From the NCBI RefSeq assembly GCF_902753875.1, contig NZ_CADDTS010000048.1, forward strand, positions 62,001-126,000: a DNA stretch of 64,000 nucleotides, in the 5' to 3' direction. Source of the DNA: Acinetobacter bouvetii (lineage in GTDB: Bacteria; Pseudomonadota; Gammaproteobacteria; Pseudomonadales; Moraxellaceae). How positions within the stretch are numbered: the stretch's first letter is position 1; the number at the start of each line of letters is the position of its first letter. Position numbers and translations under genes: made by a program. Below are positions 29,975 to 38,285 of the stretch, one piece after another. Under the pieces are notes generated by a model. It saw only the letters and a list, made by a program, of their open reading frames with translations, did no database searches and was not told the origin of the DNA.

Positions 29975-31291
29975 TCACTTATTTTGTGTAATTGCCATTG
30001 CTGGATCATTAATGGTTAGAAGCTCTTGCCAGCAAGTAGTATAGCGTGGCGAACGATATTGTTGCTTCATCTGCCATGCAGAACTACGAGAATGATAGCC
30101 TATCTGAATGCAATCCTGACCATAGCGTTGTTTCATCTTTAACAGGGCTTGCATTAAGTTATCACGTTGTTGAATTCGTTCCAATGGTTGCCATAAGTCA
30201 TGCATATAATGTTGCTTGGAACATAAGGCACTCAACATGATTTCTACCTTAATGTATTTTTTATTTTCTTTAAATAAAACATCTATTTGCTTTAATGCTG
30301 CATGATTTAAAGTCAATAAGTCATCACTTGCATATTCCAGACCCAATGCATAAGAAATGCTTTTTTTATAGGGTGGATTGGGTATTTTTTCATAGAGTGA
30401 TACATGTACGCAGGCACAGAGTTGTTGCTGTTTAATTAAGCGCTGATAAGCTTGGTTGACATGAAAAATGACGGCTTGTTTTATCACGTTTTTTTCAGTC
30501 AGTGCGGCAGCAAAACTGCGTGATGAAAGAATCCTTTTTGAGGGTGTTTGCGGATCATCCAGTGCAATGCAGGATTGACCTTTTAGTTCACGAATGGTGC
30601 GTGCAAGCATGACTGAAAATTGCTTGCCAAGATGATGTTCATTGGCAAAAGTTAAGTCATAGGCATTATAAATTTCATAGTCTTGAAGCTGTTTGCTGAT
30701 TTTACGACCAATGCCCCAGATTTCTGCAACCGGTGTTTCTTGCAGTAAGCTTTCATAACTGCATAAGTCTACATGGGGTAAATAGCAGACCGAGTCAAAA
30801 CCAGTTCTTTTTTTTGCAAAATAATTGGCCAGTTTGGCCTGAGTTTTTGTGGTACCCACGCCAATACAGCAAGGCAAGCCAATCCATTGCTCCATAATTT
30901 TGATTAAATGGCGACAATATTGCTCTAGATCAAAATGTTCTGCATAGCTTCCCAGTTGAATAAAGCATTCGTCAATGGAATAGGGTTCCAAATCATCCGG
31001 ATGGAAATGCTGTTCTAAAATGGTAAAAAAGCGCCGTGACATATCGCCATACAAAGCGTAATTACTGGAAAATACTTTGACACCCGCTTTTAAGGCAGTC
31101 TGTTCAATTTCATACCATGGAACGGCCATACCAATATTCAAGGCTTTGGCCTCATTGCTGCGGGAAACCACACAACCGTCGTTATTGGACAAAACCACGA
31201 CCGGTTGTCCATTCAGCTTCGGATTAAAGGCACGCTCACAGCTGACATAGCAGTTATTAATATCAATTAAGGCAAACAGTTGTTGGGGCAT
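29975..31291 (-). CDS. umuC: Error-prone Y-family DNA polymerase UmuC
   Basis: A 438-residue catalytic subunit of DNA polymerase V for translesion synthesis. It begins MPQQLFALIDINNCYVSCER, with the metal-binding Asp, and carries SIDECFIQL with the second acidic pair, a helix-hairpin-helix region (AEIWGIGRKISKQLQ) and the little-finger domain. It faces the same way as umuD but lies about 570 bp downstream, with a small Gln-rich gene between them on the other strand. It has its own UmuDAb-type operator 8 bp before the start, so it is separately damage-inducible. Confidence 0.95.
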   Translation of the reverse strand: MPQQLFALIDINNCYVSCERAFNPKLNGQPVVVLSNNDGCVVSRSNEAKALNIGMAVPWYEIEQTALKAGVKVFSSNYALYGDMSRRFFTILEQHFHPDDLEPYSIDECFIQLGSYAEHFDLEQYCRHLIKIMEQWIGLPCCIGVGTTKTQAKLANYFAKKRTGFDSVCYLPHVDLCSYESLLQETPVAEIWGIGRKISKQLQDYEIYNAYDLTFANEHHLGKQFSVMLARTIRELKGQSCIALDDPQTPSKRILSSRSFAAALTEKNVIKQAVIFHVNQAYQRLIKQQQLCACVHVSLYEKIPNPPYKKSISYALGLEYASDDLLTLNHAALKQIDVLFKENKKYIKVEIMLSALCSKQHYMHDLWQPLERIQQRDNLMQALLKMKQRYGQDCIQIGYHSRSSAWQMKQQYRSPRYTTCWQELLTINDPAMAITQNK

Positions 31292-31298
31292 TTTATTC

Positions 31299-31319
31299 TT
31301 GAATTTGTAACATTTTCAA
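31299..31319 (-). promoter_or_regulatory. UmuDAb-type SOS operator of umuC
   Basis: TTGAA-N11-TTCAA with the inner GTAAC, nearly identical (one base different) to the box before umuD at 32496. It matches, from memory, the palindrome bound by the Acinetobacter UmuDAb repressor. Acinetobacter lacks LexA, and this motif replaces the LexA box. Confidence 0.75.
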
Positions 31320-31605
31320 GATAAGAATAATCCAGTGTCTGAAAAATTTCAATTTGAAAAAAGTGCAACAATCAAGCTGCTATGCGCTAAAGCGCTATAA
31401 AATCGTGTAAGCATCCGTGTCATTCGCGTTAATACCGTAAAGCGCAAAGTTGTTGATGTACTAAAAATCAGTAAATTAATATTTTGAAAATTACAATGAA
31501 TTAAGTCGATACAGTTTGCAGGTTGGTAAAATGGAAATATCGGCTAGATTAATAAGAGTCGTCATCAGTACGACATATCCCCAAGTTGAAAGGATGGATC
31601 TGTAA

Positions 31606-31746
31606 ATGGCTAATCAACAACAATCGAATCAGCAAAGCGAAAATCAAAAGCATCAACAGCAGCAACAACAGCAAGACAATCAACGTCAGCAAAACCAAGG
31701 CGGTCAACGCCAACAGCAGCAAAAAAATCCTCAACAGCAAAAATAA
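31606..31746 (+). CDS. 46-residue Gln-rich hydrophilic protein
   Basis: Starts MANQQQSNQQ and ends NPQQQK; about half the residues are glutamine, and there are no hydrophobic residues after the first two. GAAAGGATGGA precedes the ATG and a terminator follows, which supports expression. It is similar in style to the proteins at 12066 and 15357. It lies on the opposite strand between umuC and umuD. The 63-codon minus frame over it is its shadow. Confidence 0.65.
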   Translation: MANQQQSNQQSENQKHQQQQQQQDNQRQQNQGGQRQQQQKNPQQQK

Positions 31747-31773
31747 TCCTCAGCAAGACTAAGGATTTATCAT

Positions 31774-31800
31774 AAAGCCTCAAGTTTACTTGGGGCTTTT
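31774..31800 (+). terminator. Rho-independent terminator
   Basis: AAAGCC-TCAAG-ttta-CTTGG-GGCTTTT stem 27 bp after the Gln-rich gene. Confidence 0.75.
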
Positions 31801-31862
31801 ATCGTTGTATTTAAAAGTAGAAATGGTGAGCTGCTGCAGTTGTGTATTAATCAATAAATTTA

Positions 31863-32486
31863 TTAGCGTAATTTTTTTAAAATACAGGTCACTACACCCC
31901 AAATAATCAGTTGTTCTTCACTGCGCAAATAAATGTCGGGATACTCTGGATTTTCTGCCTTTAACCAGATTTTCGGTTCAGAGCTATGTTGCTGTTTCTC
32001 TTTCATAAAGCGTTTTACAGTAAATTCATTATTAATGAGAGCCAAGACGATATCGCCATGTTCTGCCTTGAGGCTTCGGTCAATTAAAATCTGGTCATCA
32101 ATATCGATACCGGCATTTTTCATCGACAGCGAGTTGACACGTAATACAAAGGTACTGGACGGATTGTGGATGAGATATTTATTTAAGTCGATAAAGTCTT
32201 CTGTGTAATCCTGTGCTGGAGAGGGAAAGCCTGCCGCAACCGATTCCAGGGGATAGGGAATATCGAGTTGGGTTTGAATCTGGATTGGATGTAATTCAAC
32301 GTCTACACGGCGATCATCTTCAGGTCGAGGTTTCAGCCAGGCTTTAAGTTCCAAAACTTTAGATTCGGGCACCCGCATTACTACGGTTTTTTCTTGATAT
32401 TGGGTTTTTCGTCCTGCATTTTTACGTTTACCGCCGTGACCATGTCCAGTGTTGTCTGGATTTAGCGATCGATCTTGAGGGTTCAT
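31863..32486 (-). CDS. umuD: UmuD-type S24 peptidase, long Acinetobacter form (UmuDAb)
   Basis: 207 residues against 139 in E. coli UmuD. The S24 part shows the self-cleavage Ala-Gly in SVAAGFPSP, the catalytic Ser in VNSLSMKNAG and the catalytic Lys in NNEFTVKRF. The extra N-terminal part contains HGGKRKNAGRK and VVMRVPESKVLELKAWL, a basic DNA-binding-like region. In Acinetobacter such long UmuD proteins act as LexA-like repressors that cleave after damage. The start at 32486 is chosen because the operator at 32496-32516 lies immediately upstream; the frame opening at 32525 would translate through it. Confidence 0.92.
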   Translation of the reverse strand: MNPQDRSLNPDNTGHGHGGKRKNAGRKTQYQEKTVVMRVPESKVLELKAWLKPRPEDDRRVDVELHPIQIQTQLDIPYPLESVAAGFPSPAQDYTEDFIDLNKYLIHNPSSTFVLRVNSLSMKNAGIDIDDQILIDRSLKAEHGDIVLALINNEFTVKRFMKEKQQHSSEPKIWLKAENPEYPDIYLRSEEQLIIWGVVTCILKKLR

Positions 32487-32495
32487 GGAAGTCTC

Positions 32496-32516
32496 TTGAA
32501 TTTGTAACTTTTTCAA
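32496..32516 (-). promoter_or_regulatory. UmuDAb-type SOS operator of umuD
   Basis: TTGAA-N11-TTCAA palindrome with the same inner sequence as the umuC box (31299-31319), 10 bp before the umuD start, consistent with autoregulation. Confidence 0.75.
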
Positions 32517-32610
32517 GGTTAACAAAAAACACTGAAAATAAAAAGTTTAGCTATCCTAAATCTTCTACGTTAAAATACCGATATTCGGTTTTATATGCCA
32601 GAGAAATGCA

Positions 32611-32973
32611 ATGCCTAAACATACCCAGCAACTGTCGCCACTTGAAGAGCTGATTGCAGAACAGAAGTTATTGTGTGAAGAGTTTGAGTCTGCCTATATT
32701 CAGGTCAGTGGTGATGATGTCGTTGCTGTTGCGGTACAAACTTTAAATAAAGAACCGATTGTCGGGATTCGCAAGAAACCTGAAACTGAAGAAAATGTAG
32801 CCTGGTTTATCTACGGCGGAGAACTGGAAGCGGGTGAAGATTTTTTTCAGACCATGACTGTTCGGGAGTTACAGGATATTTTGCCTGAGGTACTGCCATA
32901 TTTGGCCTTGGCAGAAGGCTTCCGCTTTATGATTGATCGTGATGATTATGAAGATGTCTGGAAAGAAGACTAA
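32611..32973 (+). CDS. Hypothetical protein divergent from umuD
   Basis: 120 residues, acidic, soluble. Order: a helix (LSPLEELIAEQKLLCEEF), strands (VVAVAVQTLNKEPIVGIRKK), WFIYGGELEAGEDFFQTMTV, then LPEVLPYLALAEGFRFMIDRDD and a final VWKED. The last part is reminiscent of small immunity proteins of the Imm33/DUF2185 type, but this is weak. It is longer than, and not obviously like, DdrR, the usual divergent neighbour of umuDAb. Function unknown. Confidence 0.6.
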   Translation: MPKHTQQLSPLEELIAEQKLLCEEFESAYIQVSGDDVVAVAVQTLNKEPIVGIRKKPETEENVAWFIYGGELEAGEDFFQTMTVRELQDILPEVLPYLALAEGFRFMIDRDDYEDVWKED

Positions 32974-33078
32974 TTATGCTGCAAGCCACTGTATATAAGG
33001 GTGGCTTGATTCATGCCAATGCTAAATTGTACTGCTAAAGAGTTACATTTCTATGTTGGTGTATTTATAGACAATTAT

Positions 33079-33116
33079 TTGCACTATGTTAATATAAGAA
33101 ATATACACCTTGTATA
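33079..33116 (+). promoter_or_regulatory. Promoter and operator of the zeta-toxin pair
   Basis: TTGCAC (33079-33084), a 17-bp spacer and TATACA (33102-33107) form a reasonable sigma-70 promoter. TATACA-cct-TGTATA (33102-33116), a perfect inverted repeat, covers the -10 and could be the autoregulatory operator of the toxin-antitoxin pair. Confidence 0.55.
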
Positions 33117-33130
33117 ACGGGAGTTGTTGT

Positions 33131-33388
33131 ATGACAGCTTATACCATCATGAAAGCAGGCAAATATGAGGATGATATGATTCCTAAACTTGCCATCCATG
33201 CATTCCGTCATGCCTTTAACAAAGCATGTGCGCTCACAACGGTCGTTTATACAAAAGAACAGCAACTGGTGCAACGTGAAGTCAATGGACAAGAGACCGT
33301 CATTCAGGACTTATCACATGCTTATGTTAGCGTGGATCATCTTCCTAAAGTTTTAAAACGTAAAAGAACACAAGAGGCTGCTGTATAA
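33131..33388 (+). CDS. Probable antitoxin partner of the zeta-type toxin
   Basis: 85 residues starting MTAYTIMKAGKYEDDM, ending in a basic tail (KVLKRKRTQEAAV). No named antitoxin family is recognised, and it is not like the epsilon antitoxin. The GGGAG before the ATG at 33131 decides the start over 33110. It ends 4 bp before the toxin gene and has its own promoter with an inverted repeat, which is the layout of an antitoxin. The role rests on context. Confidence 0.6.
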   Translation: MTAYTIMKAGKYEDDMIPKLAIHAFRHAFNKACALTTVVYTKEQQLVQREVNGQETVIQDLSHAYVSVDHLPKVLKRKRTQEAAV

Positions 33389-33392
33389 CTGA

Positions 33393-34142
33393 ATGCCTCA
33401 ACCAAGAATAAGGATGTTTGCCGGTCCAAATGGATCTGGAAAAAGTACGGTTAAAGAATATCTATTGCCCCATTATATTGGGGCTTATTTAAATGCTGAT
33501 GACTTGGAACAGCATTTGAATGCTGGTCATCAACTCGACTTAAGCACTTATCATTCCGCCTTAAAAGCACAAGAGCTGCTTGATTTTCTTAAACAGAAAA
33601 AACGTCCGCAAGCCAAACAATTGGTTCCTTTACTGCAACGTGAACCGGTGCTGCTTGATCACTGGACGATTCAGTTTGATGCGACCGAAATCGATTCTTA
33701 TCTATGCGCACGGATTATAGACTATATTCGTTTCGAGTTTTTGCGTTTAAAGATCAGTTTTACCTTTGAAACGGTAATGTCGCATATTTCCAAAGTGGAA
33801 TTCTTGCAAAACGCAAAACGGCAAGGGTTTAAAACTTATCTGTATTATGTTTCTACGGTTGATCCGGTGATTAATATTGCTCGTGTCAAATATCGGGTGA
33901 GTGTAGGCGGACATGCTGTTCCGGAACAGAAGATTATTGAACGTTATTACCGTAGTATCGATTTACTTATGCAGGCGGTCGATGCCAGTGATCGAAGCTA
34001 TTTGTTTGATAACTCGTCCAATGGTGAAAAAGCTGCATTTATTGCCGAAATTGAATCTGGGGAAAAACTCAAAATGAATCCTGACGTTCAACAGCTACCC
34101 TGGTGGTTTGCGGAAAAAGTGCTGAAAGAGTTTATCGACTAA
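33393..34142 (+). CDS. Zeta-toxin-family kinase
   Basis: 249 residues. Walker A GPNGSGKST (Lys17), then AYLNADDLEQ, the substrate-side acidic motif of zeta/PezT toxins, and FTFETVMSHISKVEFL, their second conserved block; RVKYRVSVGGHAVP holds the basic lid. Zeta toxins phosphorylate UDP-N-acetylglucosamine and so block cell-wall synthesis. Here it is paired with the 85-residue gene upstream (4-bp gap). Confidence 0.85.
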   Translation: MPQPRIRMFAGPNGSGKSTVKEYLLPHYIGAYLNADDLEQHLNAGHQLDLSTYHSALKAQELLDFLKQKKRPQAKQLVPLLQREPVLLDHWTIQFDATEIDSYLCARIIDYIRFEFLRLKISFTFETVMSHISKVEFLQNAKRQGFKTYLYYVSTVDPVINIARVKYRVSVGGHAVPEQKIIERYYRSIDLLMQAVDASDRSYLFDNSSNGEKAAFIAEIESGEKLKMNPDVQQLPWWFAEKVLKEFID

Positions 34143-34488
34143 TAAGAACTATATCCTGATCATATATTTGAGTATTCATCCATATTACTCCAACATCTTA
34201 CTTTAGAAATTGTGAGCTTTGATTGAGCTAAATAAGCACTCAATAGAATAACCGTACGATAGTTTTAGCTACGTATAAAGTAATTTACATTTAAAAAAAG
34301 ATAGAATAAACAATAAATTAATCATGATTTACACCATACTTAATATTACTTTAGCTATGTACGGAGTATAGTTATTTATATGGTAAGGCTTACTTTGAGC
34401 AAAGAAAGATATCTCTCCATTGAGTTCGCATAATTAATTATTTTATTATATAATATATAAAAGTATATTGTTTTTGGAGCATTCCCTC
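34143..34488. other. AT-rich gap before the pmp operon
   Basis: No ORF. It must contain the promoter of the sulfur operon (an AT run with TATAAT-like boxes near 34448). Two loosely similar segments, both containing TTTAGCTA-(C/T)-GTA, lie near 34264 and 34350. No regulator gene is present. Confidence 0.4.
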
Positions 34489-34905
34489 ATGCATGCTTTC
34501 TTGCTCGCATTTTTAGGTGGAATTTTACTCGGACTATCTGTGGTTGGATACTTGTATGTGAATGGCCGTATTGCTGGCGTGAGTGGGTTAATTGCACAAG
34601 TATTAAATCCTCAAACCATATTTAAAACGCCGGCATTCTGGTTTTTATTGGGTCTGTTTGTGGTGCCATTTTTTTATAACATGCTGCAAGCACCACCTAT
34701 TGTATTAAATGCCAGCCCATTGATGCTGATTATTGCAGGATTATTGGTTGGTTTTGGTACCCGAATGGGAGCTGGATGTACCAGTGGACATGGCATTTGT
34801 GGAATAAGTCGATTATCTAAACGTTCAATGGTTGCGACAATTATGTTTATGTTTACCGGCTTTGTGACGGTTTATATCATTCGCCATATCACAGGAGCGT
34901 TCTAA
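34489..34905 (+). CDS. pmpA: YeeE/YedE-family sulfur-compound permease subunit
   Basis: 139 residues with four membrane spans. FGTRMGAGCTSGHGICGISRLSKRS holds the conserved Cys of YeeE/YedE transporters, which move thiosulfate-like sulfur compounds. Half-length proteins of this type work as a PmpA/PmpB pair. The frame opens at a TTG (34468), but the ATG at 34489 follows GGAG at 9 bp and starts the first membrane span. Confidence 0.85.
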   Translation: MHAFLLAFLGGILLGLSVVGYLYVNGRIAGVSGLIAQVLNPQTIFKTPAFWFLLGLFVVPFFYNMLQAPPIVLNASPLMLIIAGLLVGFGTRMGAGCTSGHGICGISRLSKRSMVATIMFMFTGFVTVYIIRHITGAF

Positions 34906-34906
34906 C

Positions 34907-35329
34907 ATGAAAAATCTATGGGCTTTTTTCTTTGGTGGATTGTTTGCAATCGGTTTAATGCTATCCGGCATGTCTAATCCTAAAAAGGTATTGGATTTTC
35001 TTGATTTATTTGGTCAGTGGGATCCGAGTCTTGCTTTTGTCATGCTAGGGGCGATCGCCGTGGCATTTATTCCGTTTCAAAAAGCAATGCATCAACAAGC
35101 ACCTAAAACAGTGTATGGAGATAGCATTGATTTACCTAAAAACAATAAGCTAGATTTGAATTTGCTGATGGGAAGTCTGATTTTTGGAATTGGTTGGGGA
35201 ATTGCAGGAATTTGTCCGGCACCTAGTTTGACTTTAATTGGTTTGGGATATTATCAGGGGCTTTATTTTGTTGTTGCGATGCTGATAGGTATGTTTATTC
35301 AGCGTCAATTAATGGGACGATATTCATGA
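34907..35329 (+). CDS. pmpB: YeeE/YedE-family permease partner (DUF6691 type)
   Basis: 140 residues, four spans. GLMLSGMSNPKKVLDFLD at the N-terminus and FGIGWGIAGICPAPSLTLIG with the conserved Cys near the C-terminus are typical of the PmpB half. One base separates it from pmpA, and its stop overlaps the next start (ATGA), so the three genes are translated as one operon. Confidence 0.85.
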   Translation: MKNLWAFFFGGLFAIGLMLSGMSNPKKVLDFLDLFGQWDPSLAFVMLGAIAVAFIPFQKAMHQQAPKTVYGDSIDLPKNNKLDLNLLMGSLIFGIGWGIAGICPAPSLTLIGLGYYQGLYFVVAMLIGMFIQRQLMGRYS

Positions 35330-36198
35330 TGCAATCACCACACGTTCAGCATTTTTTTGACCAGCAAAGCAATACTTTTAGTTATGTGGTGAGCGATCCA
35401 GTCAGCGGTTGCTGTGCAATTATTGATAGCGTGCTGGATTATGATGCGCCGTCAGCGACAACCCAAACGACACAAGCCGATTTCATCATTGATTATATTC
35501 ATCAAAATAGCCTAAGCGTAGCATGGATTTTGGAAACCCATGTCCATGCAGACCATCTAACTTCATCGCAATACTTAAAAGCACAGTTAGGTGGTCAGAT
35601 TGCAATGAGCAAGAAGATTAGCATTGTGCAAGAAACTTTTAGCGCTATTTATAACTTGGACATTAAGCACTTTAATTCCAGTCAAAGCTTTGATTACCTG
35701 TTTGAAGATGGAGAACCCTTTAAAATAGGTGAGTTGGCAGCTTATAGCATACCCACACCGGGGCATACGCCAGCTTGTCTAAGCTATGTGATTGGGGATG
35801 CAGTATTTGTAGGCGATACCTTGTTTATGCCGGATTATGGGACAGCACGCTGTGACTTTCCCAAGGGCAGTGCTGCAACCTTGTTTGATTCAGTGCAAAA
35901 GCTGTATCAATTAGATGAAAGTATCCGGGTTTTCCTTTGTCATGATTATTTGCCAGCAGGGCGGCAGCAGTTTCAATGTGAAAGCACTATCCATGCGCAG
36001 AAAAAACACAATATTCATTTGAATGAGCAGACCTGCAAAACTGAATTTGTCGTAATGCGAAACCGCCGTGATGCGACATTATCCATGCCGAAGCTGATTT
36101 TACCTGCCATCCAGATCAATATGGATGGGGGACAGTTTCCTAAACCAGAAGCCAATGGCATTAGCTATTTAAAATTGCCATTAAATTATTTTAAGTAG
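35326..36198 (+). CDS. Persulfide dioxygenase-like metallo-beta-lactamase-fold protein
   Basis: 290 residues of the ETHE1/Blh type: the iron ligands lie in THVHADHL, PGHTPACLSY, VGDTLFMPDYG (Asp) and LCHDY (His). It should oxidise glutathione persulfide to sulfite, detoxifying sulfide-derived sulfur, while pmpA and pmpB move sulfur across the membrane. The same set forms the bigR operon of other bacteria, but no bigR is here. The start overlaps pmpB by 4 bp. Confidence 0.88.
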   Translation: MMQSPHVQHFFDQQSNTFSYVVSDPVSGCCAIIDSVLDYDAPSATTQTTQADFIIDYIHQNSLSVAWILETHVHADHLTSSQYLKAQLGGQIAMSKKISIVQETFSAIYNLDIKHFNSSQSFDYLFEDGEPFKIGELAAYSIPTPGHTPACLSYVIGDAVFVGDTLFMPDYGTARCDFPKGSAATLFDSVQKLYQLDESIRVFLCHDYLPAGRQQFQCESTIHAQKKHNIHLNEQTCKTEFVVMRNRRDATLSMPKLILPAIQINMDGGQFPKPEANGISYLKLPLNYFK

Positions 36199-36513
36199 AT
36201 AAAGAGGAGGAAAAGAGCAGTTTTAAATCAAACAATTAGCCTAAACGTTAAACAAAGCACAGTTCATTATGATTAATTTATTGCTAAGCCTATATTTTAT
36301 AAAAATGATTTGAATGTTCTATAAATAATTCTACAACCAGTTTCTGCCTGTGCATATTTTTTAATAAACGAGATATTTACCTTGTAGAAACCTTTTTTCT
36401 AACACCATAAAATAGCCTAAGCAGAAATACAATTTTAAAAAAAATGGCAATTGATTAAATCCCTCATTTAATCAAAAATAAATCCATCTAAAAATAAGGT
36501 CATACAACTATCC
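36199..36513. other. Gene-free stretch
   Basis: AT-rich with no ORF and no clear terminator after the sulfur operon; only promoter sequence for the esterase gene can be presumed. Confidence 0.4.
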
Positions 36514-37278
36514 ATGATTTTAAATCACCAAATTCATCTCAATGAAGCTGCTACAAACAAAACTCCTTTGGTATTTATTCATGGGCTGTTCGGCAGTTTA
36601 AGTAATTTGGGCATGTTGGCACGCGCATTTTATGAATCACATTCCGTGATTCAAATTGATGTGCGAAATCATGGACATTCAGCGCATTCTACAGAAATGA
36701 ATTATGCGGTGATGGCACAGGATATTTTAGACACATTAGATGCACTGAATATTCAACAGTTTTCTGTCATCGGTCATTCCATGGGAGGAAAGATTGCCAT
36801 GCAATTGGCCAATAGAGCAGGTGAGCGATTACAACAGCTTGTAATTTTGGACATGGCACCATTTGCCTATCAAGAAAGTCATCACGATCAGATTTTCAAA
36901 GCTTTATTTGCGGTACAAAATGCACATATTGAAACTCGACAACAAGCCATGCAAATTATGCGTGAATATTTAGCTGAAGAAATGGTGATTCAGTTTTTAA
37001 TGAAATCTTTTAATCAGGGACAATGGCTGTTTAATGTCGATGCGTTATTTAACCATTACTCAGATATTCTAACTTGGGATGCGATCCAGCCTTGGCAAAA
37101 ACCAGCATTGTTTATTCGTGGAGGCCAATCGGCCTATATCAGTAAAGAGCAACATTTTACCGCGATCGAGCAGCAATTTCCGCATGCTCAAATTCGGGTG
37201 ATTGAACAGGCAGGACATTGGCTGCATGCAGAAAGAACCCAGCAAGTGCTGGATGAAATAAAACTCTATTTAAAATAA
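36514..37278 (+). CDS. YbfF-like alpha/beta-hydrolase (esterase)
   Basis: A 254-residue cytoplasmic esterase. FIHGLFGSLSNLG (oxyanion), DVRNHGHSAHS, the nucleophile elbow GHSMGG and the catalytic His in EQAGHWLHAE follow the YbfF pattern; that enzyme hydrolyses acyl-CoA and short esters. Convergent with tagX. The ATG at 36514 fits the family N-terminus. Confidence 0.85.
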   Translation: MILNHQIHLNEAATNKTPLVFIHGLFGSLSNLGMLARAFYESHSVIQIDVRNHGHSAHSTEMNYAVMAQDILDTLDALNIQQFSVIGHSMGGKIAMQLANRAGERLQQLVILDMAPFAYQESHHDQIFKALFAVQNAHIETRQQAMQIMREYLAEEMVIQFLMKSFNQGQWLFNVDALFNHYSDILTWDAIQPWQKPALFIRGGQSAYISKEQHFTAIEQQFPHAQIRVIEQAGHWLHAERTQQVLDEIKLYLK

Positions 37279-37290
37279 TTTGTAGTGTGA

Positions 37291-37321
37291 ATAGTCGCTC
37301 AATTCAAAAATGAGCGACTAT
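37291..37321. terminator. Perfect hairpin between convergent genes
   Basis: ATAGTCGCTCA / TGAGCGACTAT, 11-bp perfect stem with a 9-nt loop, 12 bp after the esterase stop and 11 bp before the tagX stop. It has no T run, so terminator strength is uncertain. Confidence 0.6.
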
Positions 37322-37331
37322 AGTTGCATCA

Positions 37332-38285
37332 TTAATTCAGATGATTCGCCAATAACTGGCCTTCAGAGGTTAATTGCTCAGCCATTTCAGCAGTTTTTCG
37401 TAGTCCTGGCAGCCGATACTCGGTATGCCCATAATCCTGAATGGATTTCCAGCGTCCACCCCACGTCAGGCCTACAGATTCAGCCACTTCACCATAAAGC
37501 TGGTAGCCTTGCATGGCCCAAGGATCACGCTCAGAAATCACCACTTTGCCATTGCGTTTAAAGGCGACATCGGCAGCTAAACCAAATTGATGGTAACTCT
37601 GGAAACCTTTGGCGCGGGTAACATGCTGATTCGTTGCCAAGGAATTCTGACGCTCTGGACTACGGTAACCTTCTAATAAAACCATTTCATAACCATAGCG
37701 TTGTTGCATGATTTTGAATACCATCAATAAACGCTGTTTATAACGTGGATTTATTTTATTCCATTTACGATCTGCCGATACTAGATCCCCATGTGAATGA
37801 GATATAGCTAAATCTTCTGTATTTGAATTAAATGTTTCAGCCTGAATAGCGGATTGAGCTGACTCAATATTGGTTGCAGCAATAATGGCTTCTTCAATTA
37901 ATGATTCTTCGACTTCTTCTGGAGGAGACAGTATTTGTCCATCTAGTAAGGCATAAATTTGAGGATCGACTTCTCTTAAATAATCCGCTTCAATTTTGCT
38001 GGGGCTAATCGGGCGGGTAAAAGCGAACAGCAAAATACTGCTAAATAGAAAAAAGCCAGCAATCAGAATCCACCACTGTTGCAAATGCCAATGCGACTGG
38101 ATTTGTTCAGGAGCAGCAGCCGTATTAAGCTGCTGTGCAAATTGTCTGACGGACTTGAGTTGCTTCTGACTATGCGGAATAAGCACTAAAAAAAAATTGT
38201 GTACTTTAAGGCGTAACTCATAAGAAAAGAGTACCGCTAGACCACAAGCGAATAAGATAAAACACAGAAAAATTGCAACAATCAT
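37332..38285 (-). CDS. tagX: T6SS-associated peptidoglycan hydrolase TagX (M15 family)
   Basis: 317 residues with two N-terminal membrane spans (about 1-22 and 71-90), a linker, then an M15/VanY-type domain whose zinc ligands are His and Asp in YHQFGLAADVAF (H-x6-D) and His in YGHTEYRLPG. In Acinetobacter TagX is an L,D-endopeptidase that opens the cell wall so the T6SS can assemble. Its start overlaps the asaD stop (ATGA); last gene of the minus arm. Confidence 0.92.
   Translation of the reverse strand: MIVAIFLCFILFACGLAVLFSYELRLKVHNFFLVLIPHSQKQLKSVRQFAQQLNTAAAPEQIQSHWHLQQWWILIAGFFLFSSILLFAFTRPISPSKIEADYLREVDPQIYALLDGQILSPPEEVEESLIEEAIIAATNIESAQSAIQAETFNSNTEDLAISHSHGDLVSADRKWNKINPRYKQRLLMVFKIMQQRYGYEMVLLEGYRSPERQNSLATNQHVTRAKGFQSYHQFGLAADVAFKRNGKVVISERDPWAMQGYQLYGEVAESVGLTWGGRWKSIQDYGHTEYRLPGLRKTAEMAEQLTSEGQLLANHLN

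Noticed and set aside
31549-31740. 63-codon leucine-rich minus-strand ORF
   Set aside because: Shadow of the Gln-rich gene on the plus strand: CAG/CAA codons read backwards as Leu.
32611-32973. Reading the umuD-divergent gene as ddrR
   Set aside because: At 120 residues it is longer than DdrR and no similarity can be recalled; position alone is not enough.
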